A DNA stretch of 64,000 nt from Euleptes europaea (GCF_029931775.1 NC_079321.1:1074001-1138000), one strand, 5' to 3'. Positions 10,531 to 22,796 are shown, counted from the stretch's first letter. The notes: generated from the sequence alone by a model not told the origin. A program made the numbers and translations.

Positions 10531-10863
10531 AGCCAGCGTGGTGTAGTGGTTAGGAGTGGTGGTTTGGAGCGGTTGAGTCTGATCTGGAAAACCAGGTTTG
10601 ATGCCCCACTCCTCCACATGAGCGGCGGAGGCTAATCTGGTGAACTGGATTTGTTTTCCCACTCTTGCACATGAAGCCGGCTGGGTGACCTTGGGCTAGT
10701 CACAACTCAGAGCTTTCTCAGCCCCACCTACCTCACAGGGTGTCTGTTGTGGGGAGGGGAAGGGAAGGTGGTTGTAAGCCACTTTGATTCTTCCTTAAGT
10801 GGTAGAGAAAGTCGGCATATAAAAACCAACTTCTTCTTCTTTTTCTTCTTTTTCTTCTTCTTC
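10531..10863 (+). mobile_element. GAA-tailed tRNA-derived SINE, full length
   Basis: The head GTGGTGTAGTGGTTAGGAG and the B box AGGTTTGATGCC are followed by the family body, TAAGTGGTAGAGAAAGTCGG, and a (TTC)n-rich tail. Confidence 0.88.
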
Positions 10864-11084
10864 GCATTTGCATAGCCCTTTTAAGCTTTCATAAAGCTTC
10901 ACATCTATCATGTTGTTCACATTCTTACAACAGCCTTGTAATGCAGGGCAATATTATTTTCCCATAGTGCAGATGAAGCAGCTGAGGATGAGAAAGTGAC
11001 TTACCGGGTGCCACTTTCACAGCAGACTGAAGAGTTAGACTGGGGACTTTCTGATTCATAGCTCAGCTTCTTAGCTACTGTGCC

Positions 11085-11145
11085 GGCCAGTGTGGTAGAA
11101 CGGTTAGAGTTTTGGGTTGACATCTGCGTGACTCTGGTTCAAATC

Positions 11146-11203
<58 letters not shown>
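11085..11203 (+). mobile_element. tRNA-like SINE head running into a (CT)n array
   Basis: CCAGTGTGGTAGAACGGTTA and the B box TGGTTCAAATCC are followed by about 27 CT units (11148-11203) in place of the usual SINE body. Confidence 0.6.
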
Positions 11204-11207
<4 letters not shown>

Positions 11208-11704
11208 AATCTATTTCACAGGTTGTTTTTTTCTAAAACAGTATTGTACAAAAAAGAAAAACCTTGTTATAACAAGGAGCATAAATAAACACAAAAAATC
11301 ATCAAATAGAATTACTATTGAACAATAAGCTATTTATATTCATGCTAACCACCTTCTCTGCAAAATCTTTTGACCATGAAGACGTTCCTGTCTCCTGATT
11401 ACTAAGTAAATAAATTACCATGGTCTGATCTTTGACCTAAAAGATCTTTATTCTGAAAGATCATTCATATACTACAAAGAATCACAAGCTTGGTCTGCTC
11501 TTCTGGTTTAATTCTGTTTCAATAACTTATGAAAAACCTTTGTACAAACAATGAATGTCCTCATCTGTTACTTCCTCTTCATGGCTTACAAACTGCTGTT
11601 TTCTCCATCAGTATGGTTAGCCAACCTTTCCTATGACAAATTTCAGTAAGTAGTAGCTTGTTTCAAGGGGTTGCTGTGATGATAAAAAACGGGGAAGGGG
11701 CAGC

Positions 11705-11907
11705 TAGGGTTGCCATCTCTGGTTTGGGAAATACCTGGAGATTTAGGGGTGGAGCCTGAGGAGGGCAGGGTTTGGGGATTGAAGGGACTTCAGTGGGCAT
11801 ATAATGCCAAAGCAACCATTTCCTCCAGGGGAACTGATCTCTGTCACCTGGAGATCAGTTGTAATCTCAGGAGATTTCCAGCTACCACCTGGAGGCTGGC
11901 AACCCTA
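11705..11907 (-). mobile_element. hAT MITE
   Basis: Both terminal decamers are present; the flanking octamers have diverged beyond recognition. Confidence 0.82.
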
Positions 11908-12324
11908 ATGCTGGCCGGAATTCCTCGAAGGAAGCACAGGGTAAAAAATGGACTAGACCAAGAGATGGGGCTTCCCTGGCAACTCCAGCTGCCCACTTCA
12001 GAAAGTATAGAGTTGCAGTCTGATGCTCCCAGAGACACGTGGCTTACATCTCCATGAAATTTCATGGGCCTGACTGTTATTCAACTGTGATTTCTCTGTG
12101 ATGCATCACAGGCTCAGAGCTCTTTCCTTACAGACCAGGTGATGAGTCTGAGAAAAAGACCTGTCACCTTTCAGCACAAGAGGCAGTTCTTCATCTCCTC
12201 CCCCCCCACACACACACACCTTCAGATGCTTGGCAGTTGGGAGGGGAGCGCAATCCTAAGCGTACTGTCCTGGAAGTAAGTCTGAGGAGCAAAGGCAAGA
12301 GGGAGGGCCTTCTGCTGGTGGTGG

Positions 12325-12527
12325 TAGGGTTGCCAACCTCCAGGTAGTCCCTGGAGATCTCCTGCTATTACAACTGATCTCCAGCCAATAGAGATCAGCT
12401 CACCAGGAGAAAATCGCCACCTTGGCCATTGACTCTATGGCATTGAAGTCCCTCCCCTCCCCAAACCCCACCCTCCTCAGCACCCCAAAACCTCCTGCCG
12501 GCGGAAAAGAGGAACCTGGCAACCCTA
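12325..12527 (+). mobile_element. hAT MITE (B arm)
   Basis: Full-length copy. The flanks GGTGGTGG and GCTGGTGG match at 7 of 8. Confidence 0.86.
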
Positions 12528-12822
12528 GCTGGTGGGCACCACCCATCTCCCCTGTACAGGTGAGGGCACACAGAGGAGGGCCACAGGAACTGTTAGGGGT
12601 TCTATAGGTAATCACCAGCATTTTGAATTGTGCCCAGAAGCCAGTCGGCAGCTGGTGTAAGTCTTGTAATATTGGCAAGGAGAGTGCCCTGTTTTTGACT
12701 CCTTACCACATGAAATGTCAAAGTTTTTGTACAAACATGACCTCTCTGCTGAAATTTTTATCATCTGGGAAATAGATCATGTGCTTGAAGTAAAATGAAA
12801 AACTTTTGCAGGAGGGAACTAT

Positions 12823-13041
12823 TAGCGATGCCAACCTCCAGGTGGTGGCTGGAGATCTCCTGGGATTACAACTGGTCTCCAAGCGACAGAGATCATTTCC
12901 CCTGGAGAAAAACGGCTGCTTTGGCAATTGGACTCTATGGCACTGTACCCCGTTGGAAGTCCCTCCCCTCCCAAACCCCACCCCCTCAGGCTCCACCCTC
13001 AAAACCTCCAGGTAATTCCCAACCAGAAGCTGGCAACCCTA
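12823..13041 (+). mobile_element. hAT MITE
   Basis: Full-length copy. The flanks GGAACTAT and GGAATTAT match at 7 of 8 (one C/T change). Confidence 0.87.
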
Positions 13042-13082
13042 GGAATTATGGGTGCATCACATGAATGCTTCACAATGTTGTG

Positions 13083-13170
13083 GTGCAATCCTGGACAGAG
13101 CTGACACCCTTCTAAGCCCACTCATTTCAGTCGACTGAGAAGGGCATAACTCTGTTTAGGATTGCATTAT
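13083..13170. repeat. Short palindromic repeat (GCAATCC...GGATTGC)
   Basis: GTGCAATCCTGGACAGAG at one end and CTCTGTTTAGGATTGCA at the other frame an inverted repeat centred near 13130. Related pieces occur near 12250, 22025, 29530 and 39862, so this is an old foldback family. Confidence 0.6.
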
Positions 13171-13627
13171 AAGTGATGCACAAGCAATATGGCCACTTAG
13201 AACAGTTGGGTCCCTGGCCTTTTGAAAGGCAGGAAAACATTCAGGCCTGTTTTCATGATAAAGCAGCCTGGCCTTTAAATAATGTTGCATGAGAGAAAAA
13301 AACACAAGGCTGGAGGAAAAGGTTAGTTTGCTAACATGATCCATTAGTTTCGGGCAGCATCAAATTTCTGCTGGGAACCTTTTCCCCAAAGCACCAGTGG
13401 ACATTTGTGTGAAATTATCTTTGAAAGAATGGCTCTCCCCTAGGAAGACATTCTTCTTTGGAATCACAACCGTGAGCCCTTCTAGTCTGTCGATAAAACA
13501 CTTGGTGGGAGAGGGGGAAGGATGCTGCTGTAGATCCAGCTTAGGGTTGGATCCAGCCAGTTATCCCATTCAACATTACTTAATCCCTCCTTACTACAGC
13601 GGCCTCAGTGCCATACACCTTTATAGC

Positions 13628-13836
13628 TAGGGTTGCCAACCTCCAGGTGGTGGCTGGAGATCTCCCGCTATTACAACTGATCTCCAACCGATAGAGATCA
13701 GTGCCCCTGGAGAAAGTGGCCGTTTTGGCCATTGGACTCTGTGGCATTGAAGTCCCTCCCCTCCCCAAACCCTCCTCTCCTCAGGCTCTGCCCCAAAAAT
13801 CTCCAGGTATTTCCCAACCCAGAGCTGGCAACTCTA
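13628..13836 (+). mobile_element. hAT MITE
   Basis: Full-length copy ending GGCAACTCTA. The flanks no longer match. Confidence 0.83.
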
Positions 13837-14028
13837 CTCGCAAGTAAGCAGGAAAATGATGCACAGACAAATAGGGGCTTGTGGGTTGGTGAGCAAGACA
13901 AGGGGCCTGGTGGTAGGCACAGGGGAGCGCCTGTGTACTCTCTTCTGAGGCCTCCCCCCAAAAAGAACTTGGAACTGGCCCTGATCCCCATGCAAGAGGT
14001 GGAGAAATACTCCACTTTTTGAGCTGCG

Positions 14029-14226
14029 TAGGGTTGCCAGGTCCCTCTTCACCACCAGTGGGAGGTTTTTGGGCAGACCCTGAGGAGGGTGAGGTTTGGA
14101 GAGGGGAGGGCGGGGTTTGGGGAGGCCAAAGCAGCCATTTTCTCCAGGTGAACTGATCTATATCGGGTGGAGATCAGTTGTAATATCAGGAGATCTCCAG
14201 CTAGTACTTGGAGGTTGGCAACCCTA
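14029..14226 (-). mobile_element. hAT MITE (B arm)
   Basis: Full-length copy. The flanks GAGCTGCG and GAGCTACG match at 7 of 8. Confidence 0.87.
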
Positions 14227-14746
14227 GAGCTACGGTCTGACCCAACATTCACTGTTTGGAGTTCTGTGATAGAAAATGTGGGATAGAAGTGTAATTAATA
14301 GCTTTCCCCCCTAAATTAAGTGATAGTTCTCACTTTGAAGGAGGGGAATGTTTTCACCCCAAGTCCTCAGTGAGATGGAAAGGAGCTTTGCCCGGGGTGG
14401 CGGTGGGGGAGACCAAAAGATTCTGTGAGCAGCAGCCGTCTCTGGCTGTGAGGGAAAAACTGACCAGATCAAACCTCCAATATTAATATTCCAGTCCTAA
14501 ACATGTTTACCCGAGATCCCAGTAAAGCTTACTTCCAAGTAAGCAAGAGTGCATAGCACTATACCTGTCTAACTGTTCTAGCCTAGGGAGGACTACTCAA
14601 AGTTCTATCCAAGTCCATCCAACTTACTGTGAAGAAAGTGTTCATGGTAAATCCCGTAGCAGCACCAGAATATGACATCTTCTCAAATGAGAAAGTCTTC
14701 CCACTGATGCCTGTGAGTTTTTCCAGAATGCTCAGAAGATAACAAA

Positions 14747-14932
14747 GGGTTGGATCCAGCCAGTTTTCCCATTCAGTATTACTTAACCCATCCTTACTAC
14801 AGCCGGCCCCAGTCACATATGCCTTTCATCCTTGCCGGTCCCGTGGCTCCCAGTGTAAAACCCTTTTTGGGTGGTCAAAGGGAAGCCCTTCCTTTCTTTA
14901 TCACCAGCCAAAAAGGTGGCCGGATCCAACCC
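14747..14932. mobile_element. TIR element with GGGTTGGATCCAGCC ends
   Basis: The left end GGGTTGGATCCAGCC is mirrored by GGCCGGATCCAACCC on the right. A second copy of the left half lies at 13542-13620. It is non-coding and its superfamily cannot be set from the flanks. Confidence 0.6.
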
Positions 14933-15075
14933 ATATACTGTGAAAAACAATATTTTTTAAAAATAATGCAGCTACTTACCTGAGGTTTTCTTCAGATAAG
15001 CAAAAAAGGAGCAGAGGGCAAAAGGTTCCTTGAGGCAGCCATGATGCAGAGTTTCCTTCCCTCCTGCCCTTGTCG

Positions 15076-15227
15076 TAGGGCTGCCACCTCCGGGTTGGGA
15101 AATACCTGGAGATTTTGGGGGCGGAGCTTGAGGCCATTTTTTCTCCAGGGGAACTGATCTCTGTCGCCTGGAGATCAGTTGTAATGGCGGGAGATCTCCA
15201 GCCACCACCTGGAGGTTGGCAACCTTA
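15076..15227 (-). mobile_element. hAT MITE with internal deletion
   Basis: Both ends are present but the segment normally holding the GGGTTTGGGGAGGGG tract is missing, leaving 152 bp. Confidence 0.8.
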
Positions 15228-15615
15228 CCATTCCTGCCCCTGTTGCTCCATTTCCCTTCTCTGGTCCCCTCTCTGCCTAGTTGTCCAGCCTGTCCCCTTT
15301 TCCTCTTCCCCCCTCTGTTGATTTGAAAAGGCCAGTTCTCATGAGATGAGGCTGAACTAACACTTCCTAAGGAACCCTCTATCCCACCTCTCTTTTACAA
15401 TGAATACCTCCTGGTACCATGCAATGGGGAACATTCTTTTTCTTTGGTACTATTTGTCGATGTAACCACTTCCTCTGGTTCCCCTAACCCCTTTCACTGT
15501 TGGTCTGTGATCTTCTTGATTTTTGTTTCTATATCGAGGACAGCTGGTTCTCTCACTAATTTCTCTCTTTATCTCTGTCTCTTTGTCTCATCTTTCATCT
15601 CTTACTGGAATGTAG

Positions 15616-15664
15616 AGCAAAGATGCTGGTATCAGGACTTTGGTTATGTTGGATGAGCAAGGAG
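15616..15664 (+). CDS. SNAP25: SNAP25 coding exon 4
   Basis: This 49-nt exon encodes residues 39-54 (SKDAGIRTLVMLDEQG) plus the first base of codon 55. It carries Q53, the zero-layer glutamine of the first SNARE motif. The acceptor is AATGTAG, with the pyrimidine-rich tract a little upstream (about 15541-15603); the donor is GTAAGT. The single overhanging G completes the Glu codon with either exon 5a or 5b. Confidence 0.97.
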
Positions 15665-16463
15665 GTAAGTTCAGATTGTTTACCTAAGACATTAAAAAGA
15701 ATAAATTTCTCTGTTGAAAGAGGTGCGCACAGACACACATGTGGCAAATTGTTTGTATGGCTTAGATCTACAACAGTGTAAAATAGAAATCTGATTATCA
15801 GCGATGGAAACCGTTAAAAAAATCTTTCCCAGTGTCATGAGAAAGGAACGGGGGTTATTGAATGGACTTTGAACCAAATTGTTCCAACATAGATAAAAGG
15901 CAGAGTTAATTTTTTTATTATTACAGCTTGTGTGTTGGAGAAACTTAATGGCATTTACTTGGATGTTCCATTCAAATCCAGACAACTAAAGACCACGTCA
16001 AATGTTATGAATGACCTACACTCTCTTGCCCCAACCACATGCCAAAACTGCACACAGAGCATTTGGTGTGATGCACCTGGGTGACGACAAATTCAGTCAC
16101 AGATTCCTGGCACATGTTCATGCACCAAAATGGATGCATGGGCAGCTGTCAGAGTACACTATGTATGTGCAGTTTGCATGGTTTTTCATGCCTGCTAATG
16201 CTTTCCATGCACAACATATGTAACATGTGAAGCAGCTTCCAAGTACATGTGTTTAGGATTAAAACACAGAGGAACACTACATCTTTTGTTCCGGGGCAGA
16301 ATGCTGATTCTGTTTCCGTGGGTCCTGAAACTTTTAAAATGTGGATTGAAAACATCTTGTAAATTAGAGGTAAAACATCTAATACATGAGAGGTACAAAC
16401 TGCATCTTCTCATGTCTTGGCCAATATTGATGTGCCGTACAAGCCATTTTATAAAGGCTGCTG

Positions 16464-17371
16464 CAGTGGCGGGCCTACATTTTTGGGACCCTGAAGCTTG
16501 AACTGTTATGGGGGCCCCTTTGCAACCAGCAACGAGATCTGGGTAACCGCTGTTACCTTATTCAATGGGGCTGCTCTATGGCAGAAGTAGTGGTTCATTC
16601 TCTAATAGATAGGGTTCCCAACTGCCAGGTAGTAGCAGGAGATCTCCTGCTAATTCAACTGATCTCCAGCCGATAGAGATCAGATCACCTGGAGAAAAAT
16701 GGCCGCTTTGGCAATTGAACTCTATGGCATTGAAGTCCCTCCTCTCCCCAAACCCCGCCTTCCTCAGGCTCCGCCCCAAAAATCTCCCGCTGGTGGTGAA
16801 GAGGGACATGGCAACCCTACGAATAGAAAGGTAGAATGTCATCAGATGGGGCTCGTTAGGAAAAAGAGGTGAAAAACTGATTTTTGGTGTTAAAATGCAC
16901 AAGTGAGATGAGTGCAACCGGAATTGAGACTTGAGATGTCTTTTTATGGTTCCGATTGGCTCTAGGCTAAGGGCTGAACTGTAGGACTATTAAGCCATGC
17001 ACCAACAAAGGATTCGAGGATCCAGCTGCCAAAATGTATACTATGAATAGATTCTGGTGAGCTCAGTAGCCCTTACAGCTGGGGATTCGGGTGCTGCAAG
17101 CCCCCCAGAAAATTTTGAAATTTGACCAATTACAGGGACATTTTGAGGCCATATGAAATGGGTATTAGAGCATATTTAAGTACTTCATCCCATTGGCTTA
17201 TGAGTCTATCACTAAAATAGCCTTATTTTAATAACAAACACTTAAAAGAAACTCCATCAATTTTGTTGAAAAATCGACTCATTAAAAAAAGTTGCTTCAG
17301 GGCCCCTCTGGGATTAGGGCCCCCCCTGAAGCTTCAGCTTCATTAATTTCTTAGGAGATCCACCACCACTG
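16464..17371. mobile_element. Candidate hAT element with CAGTGGCGG ends
   Basis: The left end CAGTGGCGGG and right end CCACCACTG are inverted matches. The flanking octamers GGCTGCTG and GGTTGGTG match at 6 of 8. There is no transposase frame. A TAGGGTTGCC MITE lies inside. Confidence 0.5.
16610..16819 (+). mobile_element. hAT MITE (B arm)
   Basis: Full-length copy. The flanks CTAATAGA and CGAATAGA match at 7 of 8. Confidence 0.86.
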
Positions 17372-18493
17372 GGTTGGTGTTCAACGGCTGAGCCCTGTTG
17401 CACATTCAAGCCAGAGGAAGGCAAGATGGCATCTTGAGTAGATATACCAGTGCGTCACTCCTGCCCACATTGTGGTTTTAAGATAAATATTTCACTCTGA
17501 GCATCAAATTTTGATAAGGTATACTTGCCTGAAGTTTGAAGCCTTCAAGGAGAGAACTGCAGGCTTTCCTAACAAAGAGAGAATTGCAGTTTTTCCAAAT
17601 TTGCAAAGACCCAGAGGTTTCCTGTCACGACCTCCCACTCTTTGGTAGCCACAGGGAGACAAAGAGTAAGCGTCCAGAGTCTGCGCAGGACAGAGACGAG
17701 GGTCAGCTCAGGGTTCTTATGGCTGCTGACTTTCCTAGAATGTCCTACGTCCAAGCCTTGCCTTCTGCGTCCAGCTGTCAAAAATGGGAAACACCAAATG
17801 CGGTATATGGGCCGGAGTTGTCTTCTCACTATATGGCACTTTAATATAGACACGGTGAGGCCGTGCCGCATTCTTGGCCTAGTAGAATAATGGCATTTCC
17901 TCTGATAAATCAAACTATTTCCACTTGGCTGCTCTATTACATAACTAAAAAAAAGAAAAAAATATTCCTGCTTTAGCTTTCCTCAGAGCCATTTTTGTGA
18001 TTTTCACTGACGCTTCTGCCAGACGTAAAATCAATCGATACTGCAGAATGTTTTCCAGACATTTTTAAGCCACAGAAATAGCAATATTTAGCATTTTGAG
18101 AGCTCATTCAGTGCTCAGAGCATTTCGTGTATATTATCACAGTAGAGAAGGCACAGCCATGTGAATAATGCAAGGGATTTAATGAATTCCTTGACGATCC
18201 TTGAAAAATCCCATGTCACATTATAGTGCGGTTGATTCTGCCTTCCTTAAGTCGAATTGGATGGATCTGATCCCATAACACCCTGCTCACTTTACCATTT
18301 CAACGCTCCCTGCCTTATTAGCTAATTTCCTGAACCCACTGATCTCCAGCATAAATGGGATGCCCCATTTTCATGAGTGTTAACGAATGCTGGGGGGTGG
18401 GGGCATAGAGGCATAGCATTCGCAGCATTGAAGAGAATAACGGGGCAGTTTGCTTGGAGCTCTCTGTAGATCCTTCAGGGATCTTACCTACGT
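17372..18493. other. Repeat-free intron 4 segment
   Basis: No recognised repeat family is seen in this 1.1-kb stretch, which is AT-rich from about 17,930 onward. I see no exon. Its freedom from MITEs in a MITE-dense intron makes it a candidate conserved non-coding block. Confidence 0.4.
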
Positions 18494-18501
18494 ACCAGAG
18501 T

Positions 18502-18711
18502 TAGGGTTGCCAACTGCCAGGTAGTAGCAGGAGATCTCCTGCAAATTCAACTGATCTCCAGCCGATAGAGATCAGATCACCTGGAGAAAAATGGCCGCTT
18601 TGGCAATTGGACTCTATGGCATTGAAGTCCCTCCCCTCCCCAAACCCCACCCTCTTCAGGCTCCACCCCCAAAATATCCTGCCGGTTGAGAAGAGGGACC
18701 TGGCAACCCTG
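18502..18711 (+). mobile_element. hAT MITE (B arm)
   Basis: Full-length copy with a perfect 8-bp target duplication, ACCAGAGT, on each side. It is about 90% alike the copy at 16610, with which it shares the GCCAGGTAGTAGCAGGAG arm. Confidence 0.92.
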
Positions 18712-19149
18712 ACCAGAGTGCTTAAGTCAGTCTAAATGAATTGGTTCAGACATGAATGTTTTTTTAAAAAAAAAAAATTAACTATGGGTAGTTTGTGAAA
18801 CCATAATTTGGCTTTGATTCCTGGTTTTCCTTAATAAATACCATCTTCATGGCCTTTCCTCTTTCCCCTGCCGGCCCTACAGAAAACTAGTTGATATTCT
18901 TGCCTGCAGTGTAGCAAGAGCAGAGCCAAGGAACAAGCCGGGACTGAACCAGGATATCTACACTCAGATGTTCCCCAGACTGCAGTATGTGGTTCCCCCC
19001 ACACTGATTAATGAACCTTCTGTCTGCTTACTGTTCATTTTGCCACTGGAGTTTACTGTGTGAAATAGCAAGACCCGCTAACAAACAATCACAATTTGCA
19101 TCGAAAGTAGGTAGATGACGATGGGTAAGCCGTGTCAGTCTGTCTGTAG

Positions 19150-19287
19150 CAGTAGAAAAGAGCCAGAGTCCAGTAGCGCCTTAAAGACTAACAAAATTTC
19201 TGGCCGGGTAGGAGCTTTCAAGCTCCTGCCCCGCCAGAAATTTCGTTAGTCTTTAAGGTGCTACTGGACTCTGGCTCTTTTCTACTG
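19150..19287. mobile_element. CAGTAGAAAAGAGC foldback element, near-perfect hairpin
   Basis: The left arm CAGTAGAAAAGAGCCAGAG is mirrored by CTCTGGCTCTTTTCTACTG, with only a few bases at the turn (near 19217). The usual 5' extension CGTGTCAGTCTGTCTGTAG precedes it. Confidence 0.75.
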
Positions 19288-19746
19288 AAAGAAGATAGAA
19301 AGTGCATTATTTACAGCGTGTAAAGTGTTCGTGTGGTTAATAAAGCAACTTCAAAACCATCTGACAAGGGGAGCTTTGACTTATATCCTGAAAATCCTAT
19401 TGGTCTATAATCCTGGATTTAAACCTAGCTGTTCGACTGCAGACTGACATGGGCCCTGCCCTCTGAAACTATCTTCAAAATCATGGTTTCAGACCCCCGT
19501 TTCACATACTCCTAACTAGAGGAGGGGCCCACATTTGGATTTGTTTGTTTATTATGGTTATTTATGGAGGATATTTCTATGCCACCTCTTCAGAGTCCTG
19601 CTTGAAGGGGCTGACAGTTAAGATAATGTAACAATAAAAACCAATAATCCATTTAAAACAATCCATTGGACATAAATGGCATAAAAACTATCTATCAAAG
19701 AGACGTTGGACCAGAAGCAGGACCATTAGCAAGCTGGCAAGATAAT

Positions 19747-20037
19747 TAGGGTTGCCAGGTCCCCCTTGGCAACTGGCGGGAGCTTTCTGGGGCAGGGTTG
19801 ATGCAACCTGGAAGTGACGCGGGCACTCTAGCAATCTCCTCTGGAAACTATGGTTTTCATAGAGTTTTGGGGGGAGAGTTCTAGAGCATCCCCTTCACTT
19901 CCGGGTTTGCCTGGAAGTGATGATCACTCCCCCCCTTCAGCTGGCCCTCTTCCACCCGCTGACCTGGTGAGGGTCAGCGGGCAGCTTGGTCGATTGGTAG
20001 GCAATTGCCCGCCAATATTGGGCACTTGGCAAGCCTA
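19747..20037. mobile_element. hAT element type C, copy 2
   Basis: Ends TAGGGTTGCC and GGCAAGCCTA. The flanks AAGATAAT and AAGATAAA match at 7 of 8. The internal GGAAACTATGG palindrome is present. Confidence 0.82.
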
Positions 20038-20045
20038 AAGATAAA

Positions 20046-22158
20046 ACCCCTAATTAATCACCTAAACATAGAAATTTCTGCAGATGGAAGTGTTTTCTGT
20101 CCAGTTTTCTACCTCCCTTTCCCATTGTAGCCCCAAATACTCCCAGAATTGCTGTTCCTGAGGGAAAGGGGACTTTCAGGAGTTGGAGCATGGGGAGCAT
20201 TCAGGAGCATGGGGAGGAGTTGGAGGTCATTGTGGGAGGAAGGAGTTGGAGAAAATTGCCCCCTCTTCTGTCCCTGGAATCCTCCATGGGATCCAGGCTG
20301 CTATATTTGTGTGACGCCTGAGCCGAGCTGCAGCTTTCCATGTTCTGGCCTGGACGCAGCTCGGCACGGGAGGGTTCCTTCTGCGGCCAGGCTTCGAAGC
20401 AGGGGATGGATGGTGACCCTCTGTTCGTGTTGACCAGCAAGATCCAAACCACAGATTGTCTAATGAGGGCAAGCGGGAGCAGAGTGTGCCGGAGAAAAGC
20501 CAGAACTCATCAAAGCCACCTTAAATTGATCCTGGTCATTACTTGGTTAATTGCTCTCTGAAATATAAGGTGATGGTTTTCTTAAGTGGAAGGCTGGTCC
20601 ATAATTCAAGTCCTGCCAACGCGATGATCATTGCACCATGTTAAATGTTCCTTAGCCATATCTCAGTAGCCTTTTTCTTTCCTTTGTAAAGCATTGTTGG
20701 AGAAAATAATGTCTCAAAATCTCTTAACAAAAGATTGTGATTTCCCACTTGTGTGCAGTTGGGCCCAGAATGCTTCTCGGATCCTCTTGGTGTCAAACTC
20801 ACAAATGTCCTAGCCAAAGATCTGATTGCATTAACCTTGCCATGTGATCTTTTTTTCAGATGACTCCTGAGACGAGAAGTTACTCAGGATTATTAGTTGT
20901 TGTATAGAGCAAGACGTTAAAAATTTTTTTTTTAATAACAAAGAGTATCACAGCCCTTTAGATTTCCCCCTCTGTTTTCAGGTTTTCTAGGTGATTTGTT
21001 TGCCTTCACATTGCAGATAATTTACGAGACAAAAAAAATCCTCTTGTGCAAGAATATAAATAAGACAGTACAGAGTTTATTTCTGATCCAAAAGCACAGA
21101 TGGCTTGGAGATTAGCGGTCTGTATGGCCCCATGATGAAAACCACACTAAGATTTTCTTCCAGGCCTGCTAGATCTGAAGGAAAAATCTGCTAGATCTGA
21201 AGGAACTTGGTCATTCATAAGAGGGACAAAATCAGTTTCAGCTGCAAGAGAGAACGGTGAAAAACAAACATGCAGAAGGGCTTAGGCACTACATATAGAT
21301 CACAAAGATAGAAGATGCTTTTACAATACCATGATTTCTACACAGATTTTTTAAAAATTATTTGTTCATTCAAACCATTTGGAATTAGCAATGCTTGGTC
21401 TCCTGACCTGGAAAGGAAAATGTAGGGTTGACAGGGGACTGGATGCCCTTCCCCAAATGCCAGAATTCTCCTCCTGTGGAGAAACAAATGCTCCTGATGC
21501 CATGTTAAAAATCTCCTATGACATGAACGCAGTTTCCAGTTTTGTGCCACTTTGTGACCGTCCTGAAGAAGACCTGTTGCTTCAAAGATGGTCTCACCCG
21601 TGGTTATTCTGGGAGTTGTTTTCAGTGCCAGGCACGATGCCTGGAAAATGGGAGCTAAATGATGAGCATGTTTCTAAGCATGTGCAGAGTGCGTCTCCAG
21701 CACTCAGAAGCTATAAGAAACATATACTCGGCTAGGATTAGGGAGAAGGGAATCCACACTGGAGGATATGACTTCGAGACCCAAAAAGCGGGTACGGTTT
21801 TCTGTTTAAAAATGAATTGTCAATTGCGTCATGCGTCCTGCCCTGACATTTTCTTCTGTCTTGGCAATGGTCCCTCACTTGGCAGCCGGAGCCTGGAAAC
21901 AGAACTGGCTGTTGCCACCCCAAACCCCCCAGGGCGCTCCATGAGCTCAAGTCATCCTCTTGTGGCTCACTCAGATGGCTTCTGGGCAGATTTGCATGGG
22001 CACTCCTGGCAACAGAATCTCAATGGTGCAATCCTATCCGATGGTGCAATCCTAGGCAGCATTATTCTAGTCTAAGGCTGTAGGGATCAAACTGTGTGGG
22101 ATGGCGCTGTGGATCCTTTAACTTTCTCTTGGTGATGAGACTTACAGTAATTACAGAA
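20046..22158. other. Intron 4 stretch without recognised repeats
   Basis: Two kilobases of ordinary intron. No exon of SNAP25 or of another gene, and no known repeat family, is recognisable. Open frames here lack coding features. Confidence 0.4.
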
Positions 22159-22160
22159 TA

Positions 22161-22514
22161 CAGGTTGAGTATCCTTTATTTGGACTGCTTGGGACCAGAA
22201 GTGGTCCGTATTTCAGATCTTTCTGTATTTTGGAATATTTGCATATACATAATAAGATACCTTGGGGATGGGACCCAAGTCTAAACATGAAATTTATTTA
22301 TGCTATGTATATATATGTTTTATATAGACTTTGTACACATAGCCTGAATGTAATTTTAAACAATTTTTTTTATAATTTTGTGTACATTGAACCATCAGAA
22401 AGCAAACTGGCGTGCTGCTGAGGGCCTGTGAGTAATACCTTCATGCCAGCTCAAAATGTCTGGTTTTCTGGTCAGTCCAGATATCAGATGTCCGGATAAG
22501 GGATACTCAAACTG
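22161..22514. mobile_element. Tigger (Tc1/mariner) non-autonomous element, MER2-like
   Basis: Ends CAGGTTGAGTATCC and GGATACTCAAACTG form terminal inverted repeats, flanked by TA on both sides, the mariner target duplication. The interior (TTGGAATATTTGCATATACA, GGGGATGGGACCCAAGTCTA) closely resembles the human MER2/Tigger2 consensus as I remember it. 354 bp, no transposase. Confidence 0.82.
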
Positions 22515-22599
22515 TATATGAGTTTACCAGGATGAATTTTTCACTCATCTTAACCGAATCAGCTAGCTGAAAGCTACATTACAGTTTATTCCACCAAAT

Positions 22600-22796
22600 C
22601 CTCACTCGGTTTTGCATGGATAAAGTCCTAGGTTCTATCCTTAGCATCTCCATTTAAAGGATTTCAAATAGCTGTTGATAGGGAAATCATTTCCCTGTTG
22701 GAAACCCTGGAGAGCCACTGCCCATCAGAGTAGACAGAACTGAACTACAAAGAACTTATGGTGGGATTCCATAGGAGGCAGCTTCAGGTGTTCAAA
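22600..22796 (+). mobile_element. tRNA-Ala-like SINE, old copy
   Basis: The B-box area AGGTTCTATCCTTAGCATC and the GGCAGCTTCAGGTGTTC end identify the family. The head is eroded. Confidence 0.65.
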
